Shown one piece after another: positions 30,556 to 38,421 of a stretch of DNA of 46,970 nucleotides. The stretch covers positions 1 to 46,970 of the forward strand of contig JAGADM010000090.1 in assembly GCA_017613595.1 (NCBI GenBank), written 5' to 3'. Under the pieces are notes generated by a model, which searched no databases, had not been told where the DNA came from, and worked only from the letters and a program-made list of their open reading frames with translations. This stretch comes from Lachnospiraceae bacterium (GTDB taxonomy: Bacteria > Bacillota_A > Clostridia > Lachnospirales > Lachnospiraceae). How positions within the stretch are numbered: the stretch's first letter is position 1; each line of letters starts with the position of its first letter. The position numbers and the translations under genes are program-made.

Positions 30556-31084
30556 ACAGGGTTACATCGATTATAAAAAGAAGCTGCAGTCGCTGATTGT
30601 GATTCTTTTCGTTGCGGCGGGTCTTTCGATGTTCTTTGGCTGTAAGGCAGTGATCGGAACAAGCCGGAATCTCGGTACGGTGTTCGCGGTTTTACTGACG
30701 CTTCCCGCAGCAAAGGCGCTTGTAAACCTTATTCTGTTCCTTCCGCATAAGTCGACGGATAGGGAACTTGTCGACAAGGTTGAGCCTTTAAAGGCGGAAG
30801 AGGACCGCTATTATTACGACCTCGTATTTACCTCCGAGCAGAGTACGATGCATCTGGATTTTCTGTGCGTGCGCGGGTCTGAGCTGATTGCCTACTCGAA
30901 GGACGGCGCCAAGCAGGAGAAGATTTTACAGTATTTTACTGATTCGATGAAGAAACGCGGGATCGGGATCCATATGCATATTTTCCGTAATGTGGATTCG
31001 CTGCTTTCACGCCTTAAGGACTGTGATCCGGGTGCGGTCAGCGATGAGGTTACGGAATTTATCCGGATGATTCTTGTCGGTTAG
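30536..31084 (+). CDS. Two-helix membrane protein of unknown function
   Basis: Encodes 182 residues from the ATG at 30536, which overlaps the HAD gene by 20 bases and follows GAGGAACTGG. Two close hydrophobic helices (LIVILFVAAGLSMFFG and GTVFAVLLTLPAAKALVNLI) lead into a cytosolic domain of about 115 residues. That domain contains EQSTMHLDFLCVRGSELIAY, KQEKILQYF and GIGIHMHIFRNVDSLLSRL. I do not recognise the family. Its position inside a run of overlapping genes suggests tight co-expression. Confidence 0.75.
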   Translation: MKRSKGEQGYIDYKKKLQSLIVILFVAAGLSMFFGCKAVIGTSRNLGTVFAVLLTLPAAKALVNLILFLPHKSTDRELVDKVEPLKAEEDRYYYDLVFTSEQSTMHLDFLCVRGSELIAYSKDGAKQEKILQYFTDSMKKRGIGIHMHIFRNVDSLLSRLKDCDPGAVSDEVTEFIRMILVG

Positions 31085-31092
31085 GAGAAGCG

Positions 31093-32154
31093 ATGATCAG
31101 GCAGACGATTAGCGAAAAGGAAGCGGGCCAGCGTTTTCATAAGTATCTGACAAGGCTTATGCCGTCCGCAGGCAGCGGTTTTCTTTATAAAATGCTTCGT
31201 AAGAAGAACATTACGTTAAACGGTAAGAAGGCCGAAGGAGGCGAGATGCTTTCCGCGGGCGATTCCGTTGAACTGTTCTTCTCGGATGAGACCTTTTCGT
31301 CGTTTCGCGGTACCGTTTCCGAAATTGTTCCGCTTTACTCGGAGCACCCGATCCGCAAGGAAGCGGTCGTTTATGAGGACGATGACATATTGATCGCCTG
31401 TAAGCCTGCCGGCGTGCTTTCCCAGAAGGATACACCGGAAGGGGAGTCCTATAACGAAATGATCCTGCAGTATCTGATTGACAGCGGCAAAGTGACCGCC
31501 GCCTCGCTGCAGTCCTATAAACCGGGCATCTGCAACCGCCTTGACCGCAACACCGCGGGTCTGGTTCTTTTCGGAGTTTCCTTACCGGGCGGGCGTGAGC
31601 TGAACCGCTTTTTAAAGGATCGGACTATCGGCAAATACTATTACGCTGTCGTATTCGGCACATTTGATAAGCCGGTTGACAGTAAACTGTATCTTACGAA
31701 GGATGCTTCGGTGAATCAGGTTAAGATAACCGAAACAAAGGCTTCGAACGATTCCGTACCGGTACATACAACGATGGAACCGGTCCGTTCGGGAAAGGAC
31801 CTGAGCCTTATCCGCGTTCAGCTCCATACCGGAAAGTCTCATCAGATCAGAAGCGTACTCGCTTATCTCGGGCATCCGGTTTTAGGGGATCCGAAATACA
31901 TTGAAGAGGACAGCCGGTTTACGGCGCTCAATCAGCATTACCACGTCAAATACCATCTCAGAGGCCAGCTGCTTCTTGCGTATGCGGTGCATTTTCCGGC
32001 CGGGTTAACCGGGACGCTTTCGAAAATGTCCGGAAAGACGTTCTACGCGCCGGTTCCGAAGAGTTTTGCGGAAGTTGCCGCAACGGAGATTACGAAAGGG
32101 GAAGAACTTTATGCCGTCATGGAAATCCCGGGGACTTCGGGGCTCGTTCTTTGA
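31093..32154 (+). CDS. rRNA/tRNA pseudouridine synthase, RluA family
   Basis: Encodes 353 residues. An S4-like domain (FLYKMLRKKNITLNGKKA) is followed by the catalytic core: YEDDDILIACKPAGVLSQKD, GICNRLDRNTAGLVLFG with the catalytic aspartate, and HTGKSHQIRSVLAYLGHPVL. The start of the core is typical of RluC/RluD. It ends with an extra tail of about 35 residues (VPKSFAEVAATEITKGEEL), part of which overlaps recU on the DNA. It is likely a 23S rRNA enzyme, but the exact uridine cannot be inferred. Confidence 0.9.
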   Translation: MIRQTISEKEAGQRFHKYLTRLMPSAGSGFLYKMLRKKNITLNGKKAEGGEMLSAGDSVELFFSDETFSSFRGTVSEIVPLYSEHPIRKEAVVYEDDDILIACKPAGVLSQKDTPEGESYNEMILQYLIDSGKVTAASLQSYKPGICNRLDRNTAGLVLFGVSLPGGRELNRFLKDRTIGKYYYAVVFGTFDKPVDSKLYLTKDASVNQVKITETKASNDSVPVHTTMEPVRSGKDLSLIRVQLHTGKSHQIRSVLAYLGHPVLGDPKYIEEDSRFTALNQHYHVKYHLRGQLLLAYAVHFPAGLTGTLSKMSGKTFYAPVPKSFAEVAATEITKGEELYAVMEIPGTSGLVL

Positions 32155-32668
32155 GGAACTGATCAACGAGACCAACGAATATTACCGTGACAACGGAATT
32201 GCTCTCGTGCATAAGATCCCGACCCCGATCACGCCGATTGAGATCGATAAGGAATCGAAGCATATTACGCTTGCCTATTTCGACCAGATCAGTACGGTCG
32301 ACTATGTCGGTGTGGCGCAGGGAGTGGCGCTCTGTTTTGACTGCAAGGAATGCGCGGAGGATACGTTCCCTTTGCATAATGTCCATGAGCATCAGGTCAA
32401 ATACATGAAGGATTTCGAGGAGCAGGGCGGCGTCGCATTTCTTCTGATCTATTACACCAAGCGTGAGATCATTTATTATATGAATTATAAGGAACTCGCC
32501 TATTTCTACGGACGGATGCAGAAGGGCGGGCGGAAGAGCGTCGCATTTTCCGAACTGGACGGAACGAGGTTTTACAAAAAAGGCGACAGTCTTTATGTGA
32601 ATTACCTCGAGTACGTAAACGACGACCTCGAACGAAGAGAAGCGGAAGAGGAAGAATTTGAGTCTTGA
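32111..32668 (+). CDS. recU: Holliday junction resolvase RecU
   Basis: Encodes 185 residues from the ATG at 32111, preceded by AAAGGGGAAG. It cuts four-way DNA junctions in Firmicute recombination and chromosome segregation. SRGLRGSFFEELINETNEYY matches the RecU N-terminus, followed by DYVGVAQGVALCFDCKECAE (catalytic D..E.K-type region) and HQVKYMKDFEEQGGVAFLLIYY, shown as HQVKYMKDFEEQGG plus VAFLLIYY. It overlaps the pseudouridine synthase gene by 44 bases in another frame. In Bacillus recU pairs with ponA; no penicillin-binding protein gene is here. Confidence 0.9.
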   Translation: MPSWKSRGLRGSFFEELINETNEYYRDNGIALVHKIPTPITPIEIDKESKHITLAYFDQISTVDYVGVAQGVALCFDCKECAEDTFPLHNVHEHQVKYMKDFEEQGGVAFLLIYYTKREIIYYMNYKELAYFYGRMQKGGRKSVAFSELDGTRFYKKGDSLYVNYLEYVNDDLERREAEEEEFES

Positions 32669-32693
32669 CAGATGAATTTTCGTTCTATATAAT
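32665..32693 (+). promoter_or_regulatory. Perfect consensus promoter of the his operon
   Basis: TTGACA (32665-32670), a 17-base spacer and TATAAT (32688-32693), matching all 12 consensus positions. The TGA inside the -35 is the recU stop codon. The leader to the hisZG ATG is about 50 bases, with no T-box, histidine-codon peptide or terminator visible. Confidence 0.9.
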
Positions 32694-32749
32694 GACTGCA
32701 TTCATTTGTTACCAAATTAACACTCTACCACGCGAAAGTGAGAAAAGAA

Positions 32750-34405
32750 ATGATTGAATTATTGCACACCCCGGAAGGAGTTCGGGACATCTACGGACGA
32801 GAATGCAGGGAGAAGCTTGTTTTACAGAATAAGCTGACGGATTGCATGCACCGGCACGGATACCTCGATATTGAGACGCCTTCCTTTGAATATTTCGATA
32901 TCTTCAGTAAGGAGCGCGGAACCGTTCCGTCGAAGGATATGTATAAGTTCTTCGACCGCGAGGGCAATACGCTCGTGTTAAGACCGGATATGACGCCGTC
33001 AATCGCGAGATCGGTTGCGAAGTATTTCCGCGGCGAGGAAGGACCGATCAAGCTTTGCTACTGCGGAAGCACGTTCCAGAATAACGAGAGTTATCAGGGC
33101 CGGCTTAAGGAAACAACGCAGCTCGGCGCGGAACTTATGAATGACGATTCCGTCGAAGCCGATGCTGCAATGATCGAGCTTACCGTGGAATGCCTTCTTT
33201 CGTCAGGCGTTAAGAGTTTTCAGATTGAGATCGGTATGGCAGCGTTCTTCAAGGGACTTGCCGAGGATTGTCATTTTACCGAGGAAGAGGAGGAATCTCT
33301 CAGAAAGCTCATTAAAACGAAGAACCTGACCGGCGCTTCGGAACTTCTTTCCGGCAAATCGGTTAACCCCGAGGATAAGGAGCTGATCCTTCAGATTCCC
33401 GAACTGTTCGGAAGTTTTGAGAAGATCAGCGAAATCCGTAACCTTACGAAGAACGAGAAGAGCTTAAACGCACTTGCCCGTCTGCAGGCCCTTTATGAGA
33501 TTTTAAAGAAGGATGGCTATGACCGTTACGTTTCGCTCGATCTCGGTATGCTCAGCAAGTACCGCTATTATACCGGTATCATATTCCGTGCGATCACGTA
33601 CGGTTCGGGCGAGCCGGTTGCTTCGGGCGGCCGTTACGATAATCTTGTTTCGCAGTTCGGTATGGATGCTCCCGCGATTGGCATGTCCATTACGGTTGAT
33701 TCGCTGATGATGGCGATTGAGCGCCAGGAGATTTCCGGGATTCTTAAGCAGGAGCCGATTGAGGAATACATTACCGTGGCTCTCGCGAAGGGCCGTCTTG
33801 CGGAAAAGGCGATGGAGATTCTTACCAAAGCCGGATATTCCTGCGAAGAGATGAAGGATAAGAACACGCGTAAGCTGATCTTCACGAACGAAGAACAGAA
33901 GATGCGTTTCTTCCTTGCGAAGGCCAATGACGTTCCGACTTACGTTGAGTACGGCGCTGCCGACATCGGCGTTGTCGGAAAGGATACAATCCTCGAGGAA
34001 GGCCGTAAACTTTACGAAGTCATCGATTTCAACATGGGCCGCTGCCGTATGTGCGTTGCCGGGCCTAAGGAAGCAAAGGAACTGCTCGGAAGCGGTAAAG
34101 TGATCCGCGTTGCGACCAAATACCCAGCAATCGCGAAGGATTACTTCTTAAACGTAAAGCATCAGACCGTTGAAATCATCAAACTGAACGGGTCCATCGA
34201 GCTTGCCCCGATCGTAGGGCTTTCCGATGTAATCGTGGATATCGTGGAGACCGGTTCGACGCTTCGCGAGAACGGACTTGAGGTTTTAGAAGAGGTTGCG
34301 CCGCTTTCCGCAAGAATGGTGATCAATCAGGTCAGCATGAAGATGGAGCAGGAACGCATCCGCAAACTGATTAAGGATATTAAGGCCGTTCTCAATAACG
34401 ACTGA
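32750..34405 (+). CDS. hisZG: HisZ-HisG fusion: ATP phosphoribosyltransferase
   Basis: One continuous frame of 551 residues joins the two subunits of the first enzyme of histidine synthesis. Residues 1 to about 335 are HisZ, the histidyl-tRNA-synthetase-like regulatory subunit: LLHTPEGVRDIYG, LRPDMTPSIAR and SGGRYDNLVSQFG. Residues from about 340 are short-form HisG: ITVALAKGRLAEKAMEIL, YVEYGAADIGVVGKD, ATKYPAIAKDYF and DIVETGSTLRENGLEV. Short HisG needs HisZ, so fusion fixes the 1:1 ratio. The linker is only a few residues. The ATG at 32750 suits the HisZ start; a GTG at 32738 is possible, and neither has a strong ribosome-binding site. Confidence 0.93.
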   Translation: MIELLHTPEGVRDIYGRECREKLVLQNKLTDCMHRHGYLDIETPSFEYFDIFSKERGTVPSKDMYKFFDREGNTLVLRPDMTPSIARSVAKYFRGEEGPIKLCYCGSTFQNNESYQGRLKETTQLGAELMNDDSVEADAAMIELTVECLLSSGVKSFQIEIGMAAFFKGLAEDCHFTEEEEESLRKLIKTKNLTGASELLSGKSVNPEDKELILQIPELFGSFEKISEIRNLTKNEKSLNALARLQALYEILKKDGYDRYVSLDLGMLSKYRYYTGIIFRAITYGSGEPVASGGRYDNLVSQFGMDAPAIGMSITVDSLMMAIERQEISGILKQEPIEEYITVALAKGRLAEKAMEILTKAGYSCEEMKDKNTRKLIFTNEEQKMRFFLAKANDVPTYVEYGAADIGVVGKDTILEEGRKLYEVIDFNMGRCRMCVAGPKEAKELLGSGKVIRVATKYPAIAKDYFLNVKHQTVEIIKLNGSIELAPIVGLSDVIVDIVETGSTLRENGLEVLEEVAPLSARMVINQVSMKMEQERIRKLIKDIKAVLNND

Positions 34406-34428
34406 CGGCATAAAGAGAGGAAAATGTT

Positions 34429-35724
34429 ATGAGAATTGTAACGTTAACGGAGCAGTCCAAACGCGAACTGCAGGACATTCTCGCTAAGAGAAGCACCGAT
34501 TCCTTCCGTAAACAGGAAGACGCGGTTGCCGACATCATCAAGAACGTCCGCACGAACGGTGACAGCGCCGTATTTGACTATACCATGCGCTTTGACGGCG
34601 TTGAGATTAACAGCGATAACATTGAAGTAACGAAGGCTGAGATTGAGCAGGCTTATAAGGAAATCGATCCGGAACTTCTGAAGGTTATCCGCGACGCGAT
34701 CCGGAATATCCGCGATTATCATATGCTTCAGAAGAGAGCCAGCTGGTTCGAGACAAAGGACGGCATATTCCTCGGTCAGCGCATTCTTCCGATCGCGAAG
34801 GTCGGCGTATATGTACCGGGCGGTAAAGCGGTTCTTTCCTCAAGCGTTCTGATGAATGTTATCCCCGCGAAGGTTGCCGGCGTAAATGAGATCATTATGG
34901 TGACGCCTCCGCAGAAGAGCGGAGGACTCAATCCGACGTCCGTTGTAGCGGCAGTTGAGGCAGGTGTTGACCGTATCCTTAAAGTCGGCGGCGCACAGGC
35001 GATCGCAGCGCTTGCTTACGGAACCGAAAGCATTCCGAAGGTGGATAAGATCGTAGGACCCGGCAACATCTATGTGGCACTTGCCAAGAAGGCCGTATAC
35101 GGTTCGGTCGGAATCGATTCCATCGCGGGTCCGAGCGAGATTCTTGTTCTTGCCGATGAAACCGCGAATCCCCGCTATGTGGCGGCCGATCTTTTGAGCC
35201 AGGCCGAGCATGACGAGCTCGCATCGGCGATTCTTGTTACAACCAGTAAGGAACTTGCCGAGAAGGTTTCCGTTGAGGTGGATAACTTCACGAAGAAGCT
35301 TTCGAGACAGGCCGTAATCGAGAAATCGCTTGAGAACTACGGCTATATCTTCGTTGCCGACTCGATGAATCAGGCAATCGATACGGCCAATGACATTGCA
35401 TCCGAGCACCTGGAGATTCTCACAAAGAATCCTTTCGATACGATGACTTATATTAAGAACGCGGGAGCGATATTCCTCGGCGAATACTCCAGCGAGCCAC
35501 TCGGCGATTATTTCGCGGGTCCGGACCACATTCTTCCGACCAACGGAACCGCCCGTTTCTTCTCGCCTCTTAATGTGGACGATTTTATCAAGAAGAGCAG
35601 CGTGATCTCTTATTCCCGTGAGGCTCTGCAGCCGGTATGGAAGGAGATTACCACATTTGCCGAAGCCGAAGGCCTTACGGCACATGCCAATTCGATAGCA
35701 GTACGATTTGAAAAGGAGGACTGA
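34429..35724 (+). CDS. hisD: Histidinol dehydrogenase
   Basis: Catalyses the last two steps of histidine synthesis, oxidising L-histidinol to histidine with NAD. The 431 residues show VGVYVPGGKAVLSSSVLMN, GGAQAIAALAYGTESIPKV, DKIVGPGNIYVALAK, the signature SIAGPSEILVLAD, LLSQAEHDELASAIL with the zinc/catalytic residues, EHLEIL and GPDHILPTNGTARF. It follows hisZG by 23 bases with an AGAGAGGAAAA site. It is full length with all key histidines present. Confidence 0.96.
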   Translation: MRIVTLTEQSKRELQDILAKRSTDSFRKQEDAVADIIKNVRTNGDSAVFDYTMRFDGVEINSDNIEVTKAEIEQAYKEIDPELLKVIRDAIRNIRDYHMLQKRASWFETKDGIFLGQRILPIAKVGVYVPGGKAVLSSSVLMNVIPAKVAGVNEIIMVTPPQKSGGLNPTSVVAAVEAGVDRILKVGGAQAIAALAYGTESIPKVDKIVGPGNIYVALAKKAVYGSVGIDSIAGPSEILVLADETANPRYVAADLLSQAEHDELASAILVTTSKELAEKVSVEVDNFTKKLSRQAVIEKSLENYGYIFVADSMNQAIDTANDIASEHLEILTKNPFDTMTYIKNAGAIFLGEYSSEPLGDYFAGPDHILPTNGTARFFSPLNVDDFIKKSSVISYSREALQPVWKEITTFAEAEGLTAHANSIAVRFEKED

Positions 35725-35728
35725 GCCG

Positions 35729-36316
35729 ATGAGCAGAACGGCAACGATTAACCGCGAGACCAAGGAAACGAAGATTACCTGTACCATCAATCTGGAAGGA
35801 ACCGGCAAATTCAATATCGAGACCGGTATCGGTTTCTTCGATCATATGCTTTCGGGATTCGCGAAACACGGCTTCTTTGATCTTGACCTGAAGGCCGACG
35901 GAGATCTGCAGGTTGACGCGCATCACACGGTGGAGGACGTCGGGATTGTTCTCGGGCAGGCTATCCGCGAGGCACTCGGCGATAAGGCCGGCATTACGCG
36001 CTACGGCAGCTTTATCCTTCCGATGGATGAGACGCTCATGCTTTGCGCTTTGGATCTTTCCGGAAGACCGTATTTCTGTTATGATGTAACGACGACGGTT
36101 GACCGTGTCGGCGAGATGGACACCGAACTTGCCAAGGAGTTCTTCTATGCGGTTTCCTATACCGCAGGAATGAATCTGCACATCAAGATGCTTTCCGGCG
36201 AGAACAACCATCATATTCTTGAGGCGATGTTCAAGGCATTTGCCAAAGCCCTTGATATGGCGACCAAATACGACTCCCGCCTTGAAGGCGTACTTTCCAC
36301 GAAAGGAACCATTTAA
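35729..36316 (+). CDS. hisB: Imidazoleglycerol-phosphate dehydratase
   Basis: Encodes 195 residues from the ATG at 35729, 4 bases after hisD and behind AAAGGAGGA located in the hisD end. It dehydrates imidazoleglycerol phosphate. The manganese-binding repeats are intact: [29 protein letters not shown] and [19 protein letters not shown]. It is the single-function form, without the histidinol-phosphatase domain found in enterobacteria. Confidence 0.95.
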   Translation: MSRTATINRETKETKITCTINLEGTGKFNIETGIGFFDHMLSGFAKHGFFDLDLKADGDLQVDAHHTVEDVGIVLGQAIREALGDKAGITRYGSFILPMDETLMLCALDLSGRPYFCYDVTTTVDRVGEMDTELAKEFFYAVSYTAGMNLHIKMLSGENNHHILEAMFKAFAKALDMATKYDSRLEGVLSTKGTI

Positions 36317-36318
36317 GC

Positions 36319-37596
36319 ATGAAGAAGAGCATTTATGCCTATATCAATGCCGAAACCGAATACCGTTCCAATGTGATCGAGAAGGCCAAATCCTACGAGC
36401 AGAACGGTGCCGACGGGCTTTATGTCTATAATTACGATGCCGGCGAGCATGAGCAGTCCGCTTTTTTGGAGACGGTCCGTGAGATCATGAAGGAAACCGA
36501 TATTCCGCTTATCATCGGATGCGTCGTAAAGCGATTTGAAGACGTTAAAAAAGCGCTTTATACCGGCGCGGAGGCGGTTGTTGTCCGTTACGGTACCGAT
36601 TTTCCGAAGGAGGAGATTGTAAAGGCAATCGACCGCTTCGGTAAGAAGAGCGTTTATATCGAATTTAACACCGATCCGGATACGTCACGCAAGGAGTACG
36701 AGGACAGCGAATTACTGAATTCCTTAAAGGAACTCGGTGCCGCAGGCTTTGTCTTTAAGCACATCGTTCCCGACAAGGTGAAGAAATATGTTGCCGAGAG
36801 TCCGCTTCCGGTTATGATCCGCGACAGTCTTGTAAGAAACGACATCGAGTCGATCCTTTCGATGGATAATGTTTCCGGACTTATCACGAATTACTATGCC
36901 GGAAAGAACATTAACCGCGTTAAGAAGGCAATGCTTGACTTCGGCATCGATACGAAGTGCCTTGTAAGTTCGATTCCGTTCTCCGAGTTTAAGACCAATG
37001 CGGACGGCCTGATTCCGGTTGTCGTTCAGGATTATAAGACTTCCGAAGTTCTTATGGTCGCCTATATGAACGAAGAGGCATATGAGAAGACGATTAACAC
37101 CGGTCGTATGACGTATTTCTCAAGAAGCCGTAATGAGCTTTGGGTCAAAGGCGAGACGAGCGGTCATTACCAGTTCTTAAAGGAGCTGCGGATCGACTGC
37201 GATAACGATACAATCCTTGCGAAGGTTCACCAGCTCGGAGCGGCATGCCATACCGGCAACCGCAGTTGCTTCTTTACGGAACTCTGCAAGAAGGAATATG
37301 CTGGATACAATCCGCTGAACGTTCTGAATGAGGACTACGAGATCATTCTCGACCGTAAGCACAATCCGAAGGAAGGCTCCTACACGAACTATCTTTTCGA
37401 TAAGGGTATCGATAAGATCTTAAAGAAGTGCGGAGAGGAAGCAACCGAGATTACGATCGCGGCCAAGAACCCCGATGCCGAGGAACTGAAGTACGAGATC
37501 GCCGACTATCTGTATCATCTGATGGTGCTTATGGTAGAGTGCGGCCTTGACTGGAATGACGTTGTAAAAGAACTTGCCAACCGCAGAAAATCCTGA
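36319..37596 (+). CDS. hisIE: Degenerate HisF/HisA-like barrel fused to HisI and HisE
   Basis: Encodes 425 residues in three parts. Residues about 222-335 are phosphoribosyl-AMP cyclohydrolase: [20 protein letters not shown], the metal-binding D293-C-D-N-D297, and the zinc cysteines in ACHTGNRSC. Residues about 335-425 are phosphoribosyl-ATP pyrophosphatase: [15 protein letters not shown] and [15 protein letters not shown]. Residues 1-210 look like a worn HisF/HisA barrel ([39 protein letters not shown]) without the usual catalytic aspartate at its start. It lies 2 bases after hisB. HisIE catalyses steps 2 and 3 of the pathway; the role of the barrel is unknown. Confidence 0.92.
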   Translation: MKKSIYAYINAETEYRSNVIEKAKSYEQNGADGLYVYNYDAGEHEQSAFLETVREIMKETDIPLIIGCVVKRFEDVKKALYTGAEAVVVRYGTDFPKEEIVKAIDRFGKKSVYIEFNTDPDTSRKEYEDSELLNSLKELGAAGFVFKHIVPDKVKKYVAESPLPVMIRDSLVRNDIESILSMDNVSGLITNYYAGKNINRVKKAMLDFGIDTKCLVSSIPFSEFKTNADGLIPVVVQDYKTSEVLMVAYMNEEAYEKTINTGRMTYFSRSRNELWVKGETSGHYQFLKELRIDCDNDTILAKVHQLGAACHTGNRSCFFTELCKKEYAGYNPLNVLNEDYEIILDRKHNPKEGSYTNYLFDKGIDKILKKCGEEATEITIAAKNPDAEELKYEIADYLYHLMVLMVECGLDWNDVVKELANRRKS

Positions 37597-37633
37597 TAAT
37601 ATGGATGCGGCCGGTACGGTTTAGGAGGATATC

Positions 37634-37792
37634 ATGGATTTTCTGGCAGAGCTCGGAAAGAGCGTTTTGACATATCTAACGCTGGTTGCCTGCGGCGGTT
37701 TGGGAATCTTCTGCGGGATTAAGCTCCGTAAACGCAAGAACCGTTTGAAGGAGCAGGAGAAGGCAGAGCAGGAGCAGGCTGCGTCTGCGTAA
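37634..37792 (+). CDS. 52-residue single-helix membrane protein
   Basis: ATG at 37634 with TTAGGAGGATATC upstream, an ideal ribosome-binding site, and TAA at 37790-37792. The product has an amphipathic start (MDFLAELGKSV), one transmembrane helix (YLTLVACGGLGIFCGIKL) and a basic then Glu/Gln-rich tail (RKRKNRLKEQEKAEQEQ). Function is unknown. It lies 37 bases after the his fusion gene and may be cotranscribed with the his operon. Confidence 0.75.
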   Translation: MDFLAELGKSVLTYLTLVACGGLGIFCGIKLRKRKNRLKEQEKAEQEQAASA

Positions 37793-37800
37793 AATTTTTC

Positions 37801-37828
37801 TTGCATTTTCCGAAATATGCGTTATAAT
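37801..37828 (+). promoter_or_regulatory. Promoter of the rimP-nusA-infB operon
   Basis: TTGCAT (37801-37806), a 16-base spacer, and a perfect TATAAT (37823-37828). It lies 8 bases after the small membrane protein gene and gives a leader of about 90 bases before rimP. Confidence 0.75.
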
Positions 37829-37849
37829 GTGTTTTGTAACTAAGGTGGT

Positions 37850-37900
37850 ATTGTAAAAGGAGTTCCGGATTCGGAACTCCTTTCCGTTTGCTTTTACAAT
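37850..37900 (+). promoter_or_regulatory. Attenuator-like hairpin in the rimP-nusA leader
   Basis: An inner 12-bp perfect stem (AAAGGAGTTCCG 37856-37867 / CGGAACTCCTTT 37872-37883, loop GATT) is followed by an interrupted T tract (CCGTTTGCTTTT). An outer pair, ATTGTAAAAG (37850-37859) and CTTTTACAAT (37891-37900), can extend it or compete for the AAAAG and the T-rich tail. Weak-tract terminators of this kind are the ones stimulated by NusA, which this operon encodes. Confidence 0.6.
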
Positions 37901-37924
37901 AAGGCACGGAGGAAGGATTAAGGT

Positions 37925-38398
37925 ATGGCCAGGAAGGAAACATACGAAAGCAGGACGGCGGAACTGTTAAGTCCGATCCTTTCGGAATGTCAGTTTGAGC
38001 TGGTGGACATCGATTATGAGAAGGAAGCAGGCGACTGGTACCTTCGCATCTATATCGATAAGCCCGGCGGCATTACGATTGACGATTGCGAAAAGGTCAG
38101 CAGGGCTCTCAGTGATAAGCTCGATGAAGCCGATTATATCGAGGATGCGTATATTCTCGAGGTCAGCTCGCCGGGACTTACACGGCCGCTTAAGAAAGAA
38201 AGGGATTTCGAACGGAACATCGGCAAGCCGGTGGAGATGAAATTCTTTAAGGCAGTCAGCGGACGCAAGGAAATGACCGCGGACCTCACGGCTTATGACC
38301 GCGATACGGTTACGGTCAGTCTTGACGGCGCGGATATCGTCATCGAACGGAAGAATCTTTCGATGATCCGTCAGGCATTTGTATGGGAAACCGAATAA
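37925..38398 (+). CDS. rimP: Ribosome maturation factor RimP
   Basis: Encodes 157 residues and assists 30S subunit assembly. The family pattern is present: FELVDIDYEKEAGDWYLRIY split here as FELVDIDYEKE and WYLRIYIDKPGGI, then DCEKVSRALSDKLDE, YILEVSSPGLTRPLK and the C-terminal SH3-like domain. GGAGGAAGG lies about 9 bases before the ATG. It opens the canonical rimP-nusA operon behind the attenuator-like leader. Confidence 0.95.
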   Translation: MARKETYESRTAELLSPILSECQFELVDIDYEKEAGDWYLRIYIDKPGGITIDDCEKVSRALSDKLDEADYIEDAYILEVSSPGLTRPLKKERDFERNIGKPVEMKFFKAVSGRKEMTADLTAYDRDTVTVSLDGADIVIERKNLSMIRQAFVWETE

Positions 38399-38421
38399 AA
38401 TAAAACAGAAAAGAGGACACC

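Noticed and set aside
32694..32749. T-box or histidine leader-peptide attenuator before the his operon
   Set aside because: The leader is only about 50 bases, has no run of histidine codons, no T-box core sequence and no terminator hairpin.
33740..33790. Possible frameshift or assembly error joining hisZ and hisG
   Set aside because: The frame continues without interruption, the linker reads naturally (KQEPIEEY), and both halves have full-length domains and normal codon use.
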